A stretch of DNA of 64,000 nt from Dioscorea cayenensis subsp. rotundata (taxonomy: Eukaryota; Streptophyta; Magnoliopsida; Dioscoreales; Dioscoreaceae), in the NCBI RefSeq assembly GCF_009730915.1, contig NC_052482.1:20304345-20368344 (forward strand), given 5' to 3'. Positions 1 through 13,802 of the stretch are shown piece after piece. The notes under the pieces are model-generated. The model was not told the DNA's origin. It made no database searches and saw only the letters and a program-made list of their open reading frames with translations. How positions within the stretch are numbered: the stretch's first letter is position 1; each line of letters begins with the position of its first letter. The translations under genes and the position numbers were made by a program.

Positions 1-498
1 TATAGCATTTCAACAGTCATCTAAATAAGCATATGAATTTACATCAGCTCAAACCGGGGGTGCGTTAGATACACAAGCCCTTCCCGTCAATTTCGGCTTA
101 CACCAGGGATGGCCATGGCCCTCCATATTTTTCTCACTTTTGTTTCTCCATTTCTATGAAATAATGTACAAAACTTATGGAACAACCACAGCTTGGTTGT
201 AAATTGAGTCAAAAAAGAAGCACTCACCTGGTCAAGATGGAGGGCTATTGTAATTTGTTAGGCGAAGAAGAGCAGTTACAAACACACCAATTTCTGAAGG
301 TTGACGGTATCGGAATGATCTTCATCAAGCTCAATGGTGGAACTAGGTGATTATGCATTGCAACTTTTTGTTCTTGTGTGTTGGGGGGGAAGAAGCTTTG
401 ACATTTGGTAGAAGGATGGTAATGCAAAAGCACAGGATCGGCGGCCATTCATGCAGACCGACAAGAAACACTCACTCCATGAAACCATCATCACATGG
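1..498 (-). other. 3' untranslated / downstream flank of SIZ1
   Basis: Non-coding stretch just beyond the SIZ1 stop codon (499-501, minus strand). I see no conserved protein in any frame. A possible splice donor lies near 225-230 on the minus strand (AG followed by GTGAGT), so the 3' UTR may contain an intron. It is assigned to SIZ1 only by position. Confidence 0.5.
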
Positions 499-3400
499 TT
501 AATCTGAATCAGTGTCTATTGATAGGTAGAGGCGAGACTTAACAGAACGTTGCTGACGCTGGTGTGTGAAGAAGTTTTCTGATCTTTTGTGGTTTGAAGT
601 AACATTATCTGTAAGGTTATTGTCCACGCTCTTCAGCAAAGACGCTGCAAAATAAAGATCAAATTTTAGAAGCATATACTATAATGGTACCACCAAAAAG
701 AAAAGAGTAATTAATGCAAGAGAGACATCTGAGTTTTTCTCAGGTTGGGTTAAAACAAATAACTTTAGAACTTCAAAGCAAGAGAGTAATAGGTGAACAT
801 CAGCAGCAGGATGTTGAGCAAAAGGATGAGCATATAAAATATAACCATGGCAAGCAACAAGACTTCACACAACTACGTACATGTCAAATGCAAGTCCAAA
901 GGGTTGCAATTAACTGCCTCAGAGCCCAGAACTAAGCCAAAAGACAGTGATCAAATCATTGGAAAGCTGGATACAATAGCTTATTTAACAACTATGAATC
1001 AACTCTAAATGCATTCAATGAAAATCATTACCAACATGCACTGGTAGATTAATATTAAAAATTTTCAATGTGTCAAGACTATAAGTTAAGATGAAAACAA
1101 AATAAACAAATAATTTCAGAGGTGAACAATAGCAAAGTTTGATAGCAAATCAATGACCAAGTACAAACTCTAAATATTATTTGCGGAGGATATTACTAAC
1201 ATGTGTGCAAAATTGATCATTCAAAACAAGTTGCAAACCTGTATTGGCTAATGTCTCCATCCTATCCTCCTCCATAGCAAAATCTTGTCTTGAATTCAAT
1301 GCATTTGTAGGAACAATATCATTTTTACCACCTCCACCAGCAAGGCTAAGAGAGATCCAATCATCAGAACGTGCCCCATTTGGGAATTCAATATGATCAC
1401 TCAGGTCAGCTTGCATAGGAACACCAGCTGGACCACTAGGAAGAAAAATCTGCAAGGAAGGGTCATCATTACCGAATGCTAAAGGATTATCAACTAGTGT
1501 TCCATTCAATTCTGAATTAGAACGACTAGTTGGGAGGTCCCTGATTCGTGAAGTTTCCCCCAATGCACCATCTGATGCCAAAGTGTGGCCATTCATTGGT
1601 GTGCAACCAAAACTGTGCCCATCGGCCAAAGCAGCTGGTACATCAGTTTCTGTGTCAAAAAGCTGGAAGCCATTTCCAGCCTGAGAACCTGGTTGCAATG
1701 GCCAGGGTGGCATCTCAAAATCCTCTACTCCATTGCTAAAGAGACGAAGACAAGATGTACCACTTGTCCCGAGACCGAGATCTCCTTGCATCCCTTCTGA
1801 AATTCCAGCTTGATTGGCAGAAAAGGTAATGCCATTGGTTCCCACTGGACCAGTCTCATATCCATTTTCAGGAGAAATAAGTGTGATATTATCCTCATCA
1901 GAATCACTAAGGACAATGACGTCTGCATCTTTGGATGGTGCAACAGGGATTCTATTAACATCATACTGTGCATCAAAACTAACAGGAAAAGAATTTTGCT
2001 CAAGCCCATTGTTAAAAGGAGAAAAGTCAAAAGGCCCCCCACCCTCTTGATTAACACTGGGATCTTCACCGTCCCTGTAGCTCCCAGTGGCACTGCTACT
2101 CATTGCTATAACATTCTGGCGAGGATTATCATATTGTTCTACCAGATGATTTCCAGGAGAGTTGCTTAACTCTTCAGGCTTACTGACCTCCCAAATTCCA
2201 TTGCGGTTTTTCTTGATTCCTAATTTCAAACCTGTATGACCTTCAGAAGTGCCTTCCTGTTTAATTGCCTTAAAGACCTCCAGTTTAGGTTTAACTTCTG
2301 CAGTCGCCGGAGGACAAAGAGAGCCATCAGGTAGATGCCACTGAGCAAGAACCCTTGATTCACCCTCACTCTTTGCACGCCAGGAACCATCAGGCTTCAC
2401 ATCAATCTCAGTCACATCTTCACCACAATTTCGCATCTATATTCAACATGACAAAATGAAAATGTAACAATATCACCAGCCAATCAAGAAAGAAATGAAG
2501 CTAAAATACTATTAGATGATACCTACCAATGAAGTAATACGGTTGAAATATGGATCAATGATGATGTTCTCTAGAGAATAGTTCTTCAGGCAAATTGGAC
2601 ATTGCCACTGCACAAAGGAAAGCTCATGGTCATATGAAGCCAGGACAAGAACAAACTCAAAGAACGGGGACGATGCTCACTTTACGAGAACGCTGATTCA
2701 TTTCAATGAAAGTTTCCAAGTCAAAACACCCCATGTGAACACAAGGCTTGAATCTACCAGCAGTCTTGATTCGAGACCCACTCATCTACAAGCACAACAT
2801 GAGAATTGGAGCAAACCACAAGTAACATACAAAACTAGCTTGCCTCTGCCCACATAATAATTCTTCTTCAAGTAGTAAGATTCTTAATCCAAAGAGAAAA
2901 ATTTTCAAATTATATGCAATGATTCCAGGGAGTGAAATGTTGTAATTAAGGTCAGAAAATAAAGCAAAAAAGAATAGAACCCCAGAATGCAACTAATGCT
3001 CAACCAAGCAATAGTTAGGCACCATAATAAACAAAGCTGTTAGTCATCTGTGTACTACTATGTATAGTGGCTATTAATATCACTTACAGGGCAGCGAAGA
3101 TTGACTGTGACTGAATCAGCAACAACTTCTATGTCACTGTCACTGTCTGCATCCTCTTTGGTAGTTCCACCGCCGATGCACCGGCAAACACGAGCAAGGG
3201 CCTCCTCAAAGCGCTCCCCATTTGCTTCACTGGGTATCATGTTTAGAACCTAAACATAGACATAAGCATAATCAAAATATATAGCGGTCAAAGCAAAGAG
3301 TAGTAAAGTACCCACACTTCCATATTACATAGCCCTAGGAATTAATCCGGTAAACAGAGCTAACACTTAATAGATAGCATCCATCATCAAAATGCATTTC

Positions 3401-4773
3401 TAACTGAGGTTTCTAACCACATGTCAGGATTGTGACAGAAATTTTTGAATGCTATAATAGAAGTTCAGAACCTGAAATCTTCAACATCAGATATAAGCAC
3501 CAAGCCTTGACTGTTGCTTGGAGATAATTAAAAACATTAACATATCAACCCACAGAACTACTAACAAGTTGGCCCAAGTAAAGAAAAAAAGAAATGAATC
3601 AGAACACAAAGACAACACTCTTCAAACTAACAAAAAATTGGTAGTCAGTCCAGATGCTAATGCAGGCATACCAAAAGCATTACCAAACACCAAGTGTTAC
3701 AAAATGTTTCCCAATGGGATGCTAATATCCTCATAACATGAAAATTATTCCAAATATTGAGGAGCATTATACCATCCAGTAACCATTAATTTTTGAACTG
3801 TATCCTAAGAACATCCATCATTCATCAGCAACCTCAAGCTACATGATTTAGCCAATAAATAAATAAAATCCGAAAATATCATTCACTTAAATGAGTCTCT
3901 CCAAGATCATGTAATAAATAAATTAAATCACCTGCTGTTTTGTCCGCTTCTTAGCAATTCTGATCCCTAAACAAAATACACGAGGATCGCAACTTGATAA
4001 TAGAATCTTGTTAATTCCTTCACGACTGCATGTTGTGATCTGTAAGTAGTTAAAAAGCAAGATGGCACATTAAGAATAAAACTTATAAGATCGTATTTAC
4101 TAGCTGTGAGACGATTGTTGAAAGCCATGCGCAAAGCAAAAGCATTGATGCCAACATAACAATCATGACAAAAGCAATAGGCATCACTTGGAATATGACT
4201 TGGGAGTTTTTAGTATTATTAAATATCAAGCAATACAAGTTATTTCCGAAGTGTTCAAAACTTTGTAATATGAAAGATATATGTTAACAATGAACTTAGA
4301 AGTTAAACTACAAATAGTTCAGCCAAGCCACCAACATGGTATGAATATACTGATTTCATCATAACAACTCATGCCTCATATCCCCAATTAACTAAATTCC
4401 TGGTTCCCTTCAAACTAAATCTATATATTGGAAAATTAATGCTATATAATAAATAATTGTATATAATTTTGAAATACTATGTTATAAAGGAAATATATTT
4501 GATATTTCTTATTTACTTGGTCCTAGGAATGAGCCCAGCACAGTCTTACTAAATTACACACACAGAGGATAAGAAAGAACTCACCGTTGCACCATCATCA
4601 CGGCCATTGATTCCTAGCATCTGTGATCCAGGCCTATTGGTAGTTCTGACTGAGTTAGCTGGTCATTGAATCACATGTTATAACAATTTGTAAGAAATAT
4701 TGGAATGAATGGGGGATGAACTGTATGAACAACAAAATTCTGGCATGATTAACTAGATAGAAAAGATTTCAAT

Positions 4774-4818
<45 letters not shown>

Positions 4819-7800
4819 GTGTGTGCGCGCGTGTGCACACACACACACAAACTAAATACTGTTGATGTCTTCCAAGCTACTCCTTCGATAAAAAAAGGAA
4901 TCAATCCTGACAGTGTGAAGGAGCCAGATGCAAATACAATAGCAAAACAGCAACTTCCCTCATTTAAGAAAAGGTGGCTCTTTCTGAGAAAATTATTTAA
5001 TATTTTGTTGCTCAATCGTATATGTTTCAAGATGAACACATCAATAATAAAAGTTCAAACAACAAAAGCAGGATTGAATTCTTTAATTTTAATATCATTG
5101 AGCTTGATGTATTCAGCTTTGTCCCTACTAACAATTTTAGACCTTTCTCAAATTTATTTATTCTCACTTCATCTTGACCTATCCAGAAGCACAGCAAAAT
5201 TGAAGGAGCCAAAAGCTCCCCCTACCATGACTCTAACCACCAATATATACAGAATATGTGATCAAGAGAAAGAACAAGAACATATATTTGAATAATCCAA
5301 GTAACAACTAACAAGGCAACTTTTTAAACCTGTAACAAGGATTTAAAAATGAACATAGCATTAAAATTTTCACTCACATGAACCAATAAGACTAAAGAGG
5401 GAACCTCCCCTTACCATTGACTTGCAGTTCAGTGTACTGTGGCCACTGCATTCTGAATGGAACTTTATCATTTAGAAGAATACACCATATCTGCATGATA
5501 AAAGGCCAGTTTACAACAAAAGAAAGAAAAATAAAATATAACATTTGTATATATATACCCTGCTGAACCAAAAAAGACTGTTAAGAGATGACATTCAAAC
5601 AGCAAGATTAGAATAATCCAGAGAAAACTTATTCAGAGAAAACAAAAAAATGTTTAAAATCAATAAGATGAACTTTGAAAATGATGCTGAAAATAGCCTG
5701 AAATAATGTATGGTTCAAGGTTACCTACAGACATTGTATAAAATCAAACAAGGTTACTATAGATATAAAATTATACATTCTGGAAATGGAGTAGGTCATA
5801 CAGAGAACAGTGTCAAAGTGGAAATAACAGTGCAAAGCTAGTTGAACAAATCACACCAAACGTAAATCTATCTAGTAATGTGAGAAACCTAGAAATCAAA
5901 AGATGCTTAGCAAGTCGAGAACAGAAAGACGATTGTCCACTAAATATGAGTATGCCTTAATGCGATATTTTAATGAAGCTTGCCTAAATTTGTATTCTAT
6001 TTCTTTTTTTTTTAATATTGTTAAAACTATTTCAAACTTTCAAATGAACAAACAAAAAAAATTTCCTTAAGAACATAACTAGTTCTTCCTAGTTCTAAAT
6101 TCAGCACAAAGGCAGAAGTGTGCCCCAATTTAAGAGTTTCCAGGAAGTACCACATTTTAAAGTTTTAACATGCACCTGAAAATGAGGACATTAAAATAGG
6201 AAATACATAGGGCACTAGTGTGTTCTGCTGAAACTTGCAGAGCATATGCATTATTAAACTAAAACTAGCACGCACTGTAGCTAGCAATAACTTCAAGCAG
6301 AAATATAAAATCTTGCCACCTCAAAATGATGATCTATGAAGGACACCAACCTGAAGATCAAATTCACTTCTCTGTAGCATCTCTCTTTCCACTCTTGTCA
6401 AATTAAATGTTCTCTCCGTAGTTTGTATTATACTTGTTCTGGAAAATAATTTCAGTGACTTAATCAAGAGAAAACAAAAAATTCACTAAAATAAAAGCAC
6501 AAGATAACTGAAATAAGCACACACAGCACCACTATATGGTAGAATTTATTTATCCAGGATATATCAGTTCCCATCCCAACCAAATCATTCTAATTTCATG
6601 ATCATGGCACAAAACAAACTCTGAAGTGCGTCTAGTACTATAGATATACAAGGTAGCCCAAATAATAAAAAAAAAATCAACAAGAATTTAATAAAATTAT
6701 AGCAGTTTCCAAGAGAGTCAAAGAAATGGATATCCACATGAACATGACATTTTCCACTTAACAATTGACTGAATATGAAAGAGAATGAACTCACGCAGTC
6801 AGATTGCAACAGGAGAGTCGCACTGGGTAAGATCATAACTATAGTTAATAGGAAGAAAAGGATCACGAAAAATACTAACAAAAACTAGGATGACTAAAGG
6901 TCAAAAACAAATATAAAGGGCCTGAGATAAAGTAGATGTTGTCTCAACATGTAGAACATAATAGGTCATCCCACAAACATCATGACCTATCAACAATGCT
7001 CAAAGTTAATAAAATGATCATACAACAGCTACAAAGAACTAAGACCCCACTATGGAAGAGAATTTTGAAAAAGCTAAACATAACAGACTTTCTAATTTTA
7101 AATGCTATGGCAGAAAAAAGATTCAGTGCCACAAATCAATATAGCACTTTGATGCTATGGTTCAGGGTTTGAAAAGTCCATATGACTAGCACCTTGCTAA
7201 TTTCTTCTTTTGCATAATTGTGTCTAAGATGGTGATAATCCAATAATGTAACAAAATAGTCTCATAAATGTAACTTTCTCCACAGGTAGTTGCCCTCACA
7301 AAATAAAAATGTATGCCATATGCCACACATTTGTTTGCCTGACCAAGAAACTTAAATTACTCAGTTATGGCGTGCAAGGGTTATAAACCAAAAAATAATG
7401 TTTCTGAGTACAGAGATGTGATACATATAATGCCAACAAATGCCTCGATTACAGTTTAAAAAAAACAACACAATAAATAATTTTAAAACATAGAATGAGA
7501 ACTTTGGGTTTCAAGATGGCACTCACCCATCTGCAGCCACACCACAAGCTGACAACTTCATGGGAAGCAATGGATGAGACATTGTCACCCAAAATCTGTA
7601 CGAAGTAAAATATACTATAATTCAAGAAATTTCAAAACTCCAATAGTAAGGACTAAAAAAGGAAATAGTAAATAATTCAAGAAAATATTTCCCACCCATA
7701 GATAAGAAGCAAACAGGAGACAAACGCAATTTTCATATGTTAGAACAAAAGGGAAAATCTGAAGGACCTAAATCTTCACATAATAAATGGAAAAGTTCTG

Positions 7801-10800
7801 TCTTTTCCTACAGATTGTAGTCATAAAACTACAGAAAGGTTAACCTGCATCTGAGTAATAGGTTCAACTCACAACAATGCAGCTTGTCATTTAAGGTAGC
7901 GTTTGGTTGGATGTAATTCTAAATGTAGTGGATTTCTAGTTACAATGTAACTGGAAATACTTGGCTTTCAAAATACAATGCAGTCAAATCTTGTGTTTGG
8001 TTGGATGTAACTGGAATTAATGTATGGATATGTCTGCGTATATGCATATATACATATACATATATGTATATATTTGTGTATATATACATATATATTTATA
8101 TATATACATATATATGTGTATTTATATATGTAAACATACTATATATAGGTATATCTAGGGAATGTATACACATACATGTATGTATATGTATGTGCATACA
8201 TATATGTGTATATATGTATATGTGTATGTGTATATGTATAGATTTATGTATATATATATGTATGTATGTATGTATATGTGTGTGTATACATATACATATG
8301 TGTATATATGTATATGTGTATGTGTATATGTATATGTGTATATATGTATATGTATATGTGTATGCGTATATGTGTATGTATGTGTATATATGTATACGTA
8401 TATGTATAGATTTCTGTATATATGTGTATATATACATATGCATATATACTGATTTTGAACTCCCGGGATTTGGTTTTACGGTCATTTTGACCGTAAACCA
8501 AAATCCCTCAATGATGGGATTTCAAAAGCACATGAAAAATGAAATACATCAAAACAAACACCGGATTTTAAAAAAGTAAGGGATTTGGAGTTACATGTAA
8601 CTCCAAATCCCTTGAAACAAACACTACCTAAGAGCACATGAAATGGCAGACAGTAACACCACAAAACATTGATAAGGATAAGGATGGAACTGGCATGAAA
8701 ATCAAACACTACAAGGTACTATAAAAAAGGCAGCAACAGAGTCAAGGGCTTCTTGTAAATTCACGGGGTTATATAACATGATGCTGCAGAAAATAGCCAA
8801 GAGAAACAAAAAGGCGCCTGGGCATACAGATAACTAACACTAAGACATAGATAAATGACACTTACGGGTCTGCCCTGTTAATTCGGCATATTTCACAATA
8901 AAAACTGGTTGGGGGGGCAGGCAAGACGCCATCCATTGGTTTCTCAGGAATTATGACACAACCAACATGTTGCCAAGTTGAGCAGCGTAGATCTTCACAC
9001 TGCAATAGTAAATGCCACCAATAAGAAAAGACAAAATATAACATTACAACAGGGAATTAACAGGATGACATAAGACTTGAAGGGAATGATTATCACAAAC
9101 AAATGCCTTAAATGATCGTGAAAGAAGAAAGAGACATGTAAAAAAACAACAATTTCATTGTTAATTTCAATCTCAAAATGTTCCAGGGATCATGAGCTAC
9201 GTCCAGACCTGCATAATTGACTGAACTTCCATAATAATTTTACAAAAAAGCTGCAAAAACTCTTGGAATTCTACCTTAATAGTTGACTCCGTCGTCAATG
9301 AACTGCCACATAGACACCGAAACTTTTCCATCGGGTATGAGTCATCCACTTCCTGATTAGGCTTTGTGTGATTAAAATCTGAGCCACTGTTGCTCCTAGT
9401 TGCTAAATCAGTAGCACCAGGAGATTGCATTTTTCTGCAAGAAAAAAAATAACAAAACAAAGCCACAGAGAACAGATGTTAACAGAAACTTGAAGAATGC
9501 ATACATACTTTAAATAAAGAATTACAAAAACTATAACAATTGTGAAAATACCTATAAGTATCATCAATTATCTTTGCCACTCCTTCTTTCCCTATAGAAC
9601 TTCTCCTCCCCCAAAGTTGTGCTTTGGAAACTGCCAAGTAGAACACACAAGAGTGAGGCAAAAGAATAATTTGAAAATGGAGTATTGCAAGAAATTTAGA
9701 AATTAAAACAACACATTCCTAGAATATAAATCACATAGTTTGTGAAAGAAACAGGGGCAATTTTAAGCTATTACGAGTCAAATTCGTCATGAAAATTTCC
9801 TGTTAACTAGCAGGTCAAGAAAATATACAAGCGGCGTACAAATGTGCATTTGCCTAAATGTACATTAATGTATCTAACTGTGAGGATCTTGTAAGAATCG
9901 AGGTCCATCAACATATCAGGCATGGCAAAGTAGAACTTGACTCAACACAATCAACATTGAACCACTGCCAAGAATGGCTTAAAAGAAAAACTAAAATTAA
10001 ACAAGATAAAATAAAAAAAATAAAAAAAGGCATCCTTGGATGATTATTAATATTATGAGCATGCATCCAAACTTGTGCTAAAAATGCACTCGTTAAAAAA
10101 TTTTGACTATGTCATAAAGGAATAACCATGAATGCTCACACATGAATATATTCATTTAGGCATCACCGCAAAACATGCATAACAGAAGTGTGGAAGGTTG
10201 GATTTTAAAATTATTTAGCAAAAACTTTACAAACTGATATGTTTGATCTTAGTCTATCTAGTTTTTAGCTCTTTATAAAACAACATGAAAGAGAAAGATT
10301 CATGCATCCAACCCCAAATAGTTGGAACTAACCTCAAGTCATAGCGTTCATAAATAGCTTTTTATTCCTATTGAAAATCTAAGTTGTACTTCACACGCAA
10401 CCCAATCCACACCACCTACACATGTAGCAAGTGTTGGGTAGCTTATGTCAATAGTCGTACGTTAAAGTCCCGATTTTCCATAATTTTTTAAATCTATAGG
10501 CCATTTTCTAATATTGGATGAAACTCCAACAGAGGAAGGCTCATGCCCAGTCCTTGCCACCATCTATGCTGAAAGAGAAAGATTCATGCATCCAACCCCA
10601 AATAGTTGGAACTAACCTCAAGTCATAGTGTTCATAAATAGCTTTTTATTCCTATTGAAAATCTAAGTTGTACTTCACACGCAACCCAATCCACACCACC
10701 TGCACATGTAGCAAGTGCTGGGTAGCTTATGTCAATAGCCGTATGTTAAAGTCCCGATTTTCCATAATTTTTAAATCTATAGGCCATTTTCTAATATTGG

Positions 10801-13800
10801 ATGAAACTCCAACAGAGGAAGGCCCATGCCCAGTCCTTGCCACCATCTATGCTTCCTACCAAGAGCTCTTTGGACACACTTTGCTAAGGATGGCCACTCC
10901 AGCTAAAGCCAGTCTCCACTCTCAAGTCTCAAACAATCTACTTCCATCTCTTCCATCACTCCCTGACATCCCAGGCCGCCCATTCTCACCATCCATCTCC
11001 CTCCTACACTCACATCACCAAAAGCCATAGTGCACTTCACATCACTTCTCTGTTCCACGCACAAAAAACTACACAAAGTTCAGATGTTGAAGTCTCAAAA
11101 CACCATATCACCATATCTCCATCCTATGGATAGGCCCTGTTTCTCTTCCTTTTAACTCATGCATCGTTATAGTGATGGAAAATGATGGGCATCCAATGTG
11201 TATGGCACTTGACTAGGTGGAAGGAAGCAAATGGCCGAAAGCAAAAACATGAAAAATGTAAGCAACTGATCCTTCACAAGCATAACCAACCGCGAGGAGT
11301 TAATAAAAGTTGATGGAGATCCTAACGACGGCAGCGTCTGCTAAGTTCACATGGTTGGTGTGCGATCAATGCATTCAAGTAGAAATGATAATTAGATAAT
11401 GTTACTTTCAAATCCATACAAACCAATTTACTTATCCCAAGAAACTGTTATTTAGATACGACAAAATTTTGGTTTACTAGGATGCATCGGTAAAATTTTA
11501 GTGTCACAGGGATGCATTTGGAAAAATTTAGTCCTCAGATGCATTAGGAAATTTTTAATGTTAAATAAGAAAGTCATAGATTTCCTCAGATGCATAAATC
11601 GAGTAAAATTTAGGTATAACAAGGTGATAGGTGGATAACATATTGCAATCACTGTTATATCTTCTTTAGCTTTAGCTTTGATATTTATAAACAAGAGAAT
11701 TTTGGATTTAGCCTATCGGTCCATTTTCATTTGTCTTCTGATTTCTAATCTCGATTTTCTATTTTTTTTTTAATGCACCTTATCTTTTCCTTATCTTTTA
11801 AGCTTCATAAATTTTTTTTTGTCATGTTTTTAAATAAATTACTCCTTATCTTATTTATTTACTTTTAATCCTAATTATTTTTTGAATTTTTCATATTCTA
11901 AGAATTTTATTTTGCTTTAATTTAAATCTTATTATTCTGAGTTTTACCAACAATGTGCTTTACTTGTCCATCTATGCATATTCATGTGTACATATATACA
12001 TGTAACACTAAATTTTAAGCCTTGCCAGCCCAAACTCGATCACAGCATAAAACAAAACAATTTTCCTAATGGTACAAAACCGTGAATAGCCACTCAAGTA
12101 AAACATAGGATTATACTAAATTTATAAAGAAATCACTAAAATATCAACCCAATGATCATAGTTGCAAAAATTATTTTTCTGCTCTGATTCGTGTACCAAA
12201 GCTTCTAAACAGATGAAACACAAAAACAATTTTAAGTGAGTAAAAATACAAAAATACAGACAAAAATGTTTATAGAAGTGCTTGTCATGTCAGGGCAAGG
12301 AGTAGCCAAACCAGTACCTTGTTCATCTGAAAGCACCGCCAAGATCCTATCCACAAGGTCCTATAAAAAATTCAAAGCAACAAGATAGTAGGTTAAGGAG
12401 ACTAAAAGTGCCATACGCAAAAAGCAAACAACGGCAAAATATCATATTATCAATGGAGACACAAGAATTTTGACTACTAACCTGCTTTTTTCCTTGCTTT
12501 GCAAGACCAAGCTGACCCAGAACATCTTTGAGCTCTTTTATCCTAAAGTAAGCCAACTTGTCCTGAAGTAAAAGTATTTGAAATCAACAATTTAATAGGT
12601 TTTGCTAAATTAGCCTCTACCAAATGCATGCAGCATAAGTCAATTGATAGAGCATCTTCTCATTAGCATTAAAATAGTTCACAAGAAACATATGATGAGT
12701 GCATCTTCAAGGTTTCTGCAAAATGATCTTCTGTCACAAAACATGAAGAACACAAGAGCCTTTAGGCGCACCATGCCCTCCACCCACTCACAAACTCAAA
12801 AAAATAAATAAAAGGCACAAGCTACCAAGATTATCTCCAATAAAGCATCGATCAAAATTCATAGAACGAGGGCATAAACATTTCCATCAGGCCATACCAA
12901 AAAACTGGTGGCCCTATGATAATACAAAGTTAATCGCTGAAGAGATGTACAGCGGCACAGCATCTAAAAAACAAGAGCGCCATCCCTATGTAAATATCTA
13001 TATTTTGGTCATGGGCATGTGTCTAACCCTCCGCATGAAGCCGCATTCATGTTTAAGTGATGCACACATGAATGGCTATATTGTGATATGCAGGTATAAT
13101 AACTCAAAAATAAAAAATGCAGTCTTGTAGGAAAAATTCAGTGCTCAAAGTTGGTAATGTGTGCCTTAAAAAGAACCGAAAAAGTACATCTGAGGGAAAA
13201 TTGTGAAAACAGATGCGTGCACAATCCATTTTCCCGTAGAATGCCTAGTGACGGCCCATTAAAAATGAACATCTTGGTTGAAAAAAAAAAAAAATTCAGC
13301 ATCCCAAACTGATCGCCTACTGCTGGAAAAATACATATATAAAGATCATTTTTTTGGGATTCAATTATTTGGGCAAGGGAATATCTTGTGCCAATAACAC
13401 CTTGTCTATGGATTCAAATGCCATATCTCCAACATTGCAGTTAGGATCTAAACTCCTAGTCAATCAAGACCAGGGATGCAGCTGCACAACGCCCTAAACG
13501 ACTAAAAAAACTATGGAACCACCAAAATGATAATTCCAAGAATTCAACCAAAAGGAAAAAAAAAACTCAAATGGTTAAGAAAAAGAAAACCAGTCATTGT
13601 CACCAAAAACAGAACAAGAGAATGCAAAACCCTAATATACACATCTCGAATTCAAATTTATTCAATAGTCAGACAACTCCGATTGATATCACAATCCAAA
13701 TTTATCATCCAAACAAACCACGCCAACAACCAATCAAAGCAAGAAATGAAGAAAAAAAAAAATCGCTACCTTGCAACCAGACACCAAATCGACCGCCGCC

Positions 13801-13802
13801 AT
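499..13802 (-). CDS. SIZ1: E3 SUMO-protein ligase SIZ1 (PIAS family)
   Basis: Nuclear SUMO ligase that moves SUMO from the E2 SCE1 to targets in phosphate, cold, heat, ABA and immune responses. Coding exons by splice sites: 13770-13802, 12482-12562, 12318-12360, 9552-9630, 9275-9434, 8866-8999, 7527-7595, 6351-6438, 5415-5490, 4585-4649 (or 4658), 3932-4039, 3088-3249, 2681-2785, 2527-2607, 1239-2436, 499-644. They sum to 875 codons (878 with the longer exon 10), as expected for plant SIZ1. Domains in order: SAP (about 12-53, [11 protein letters not shown]), PHD finger (about 115-177, with FRCLCG, WQHVGC, YCEIC), PINIT region (about 178-330, NRPG), SP-RING (about 370-430, [10 protein letters not shown] then WQCPIC, all zinc ligands visible), SUMO-interaction motif ([11 protein letters not shown]) and the typical end [12 protein letters not shown]. 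No break seen. It diverges from SYF1 across about 2.7 kb. Confidence 0.95.
4777..4850. repeat. Compound (GA)n-(TG)n-(GCGC)-(CA)n microsatellite
   Basis: A GA run of about 38 bp is followed by TG, CG and CA dinucleotide runs. It lies in a SIZ1 intron, between the exons ending at 4658 and beginning at 5415. The TG/CA part is nearly self-complementary. Confidence 0.9.
8030..8450. repeat. Long TATG/TATA/TGTA-type microsatellite
   Basis: About 420 bp composed almost wholly of TA, TG and CA steps with sparse interruptions, occupying the centre of the MITE. Long reading frames cross it on both strands, but they encode only Tyr, Ile, Cys, Val, Met and His runs and are not genes. Confidence 0.9.
8578..8613. 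repeat. 36-bp perfect palindrome near the MITE right end
   Basis: The half-site AAGGGATTTGGAGTTACA is followed immediately by its exact reverse complement with no spacer. A second hairpin lies just upstream at about 8463-8507, with arms around TTTACGGTCA and a TTT loop. Both are consistent with snap-back DNA inside the MITE. Confidence 0.85.
10287..10853. repeat. Tandem duplication, 284-bp unit, two copies
   Basis: The segment beginning GAAAGAGAAAGATTCATGCA at 10287 recurs at 10571. The copies differ by a few substitutions (TACACATG against TGCACATG, for example) and one T in a T run. The high identity points to a recent duplication. It lies in the 2.7-kb SIZ1 intron between exons 12318-12360 and 9552-9630. 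The sequence after the second copy (10854-11200) is richer in C and may belong to the same unidentified repeat. No protein recognised. Confidence 0.9.
11477..11600. repeat. Degenerate minisatellite, units of about 30-35 bp
   Basis: Three or four diverged units, each with GATGCAT followed by a stretch like GGAAAAATTTAGT, inside the same large SIZ1 intron. Weak but visible periodicity. Confidence 0.4.

Larger units (their letters stand above)
7895..8628. mobile_element. Tourist/PIF-like MITE in a SIZ1 intron, with nested repeats
   Basis: The left end reads GGTAGCGTTTGGTTGG. The right end, reverse-complemented, reads GGTAGTGTTTGTTTC. Both sides are flanked by TAA, the 3-bp target duplication typical of PIF/Harbinger MITEs. 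A second, inner pair of similar ends lies near 7991 (GTTTGGTTGGATGTAACTGG) and near 8552-8563, as if one copy were nested in another. It sits between the PHD exon and the next SIZ1 exon. There is no transposase, so it is non-autonomous. Confidence 0.7.

Noticed and set aside
8001..8579. Long reading frames on both strands of the TATG-type tract
   Set aside because: They encode only low-complexity Tyr/Ile/Cys/Val/Met/His runs dictated by the microsatellite.
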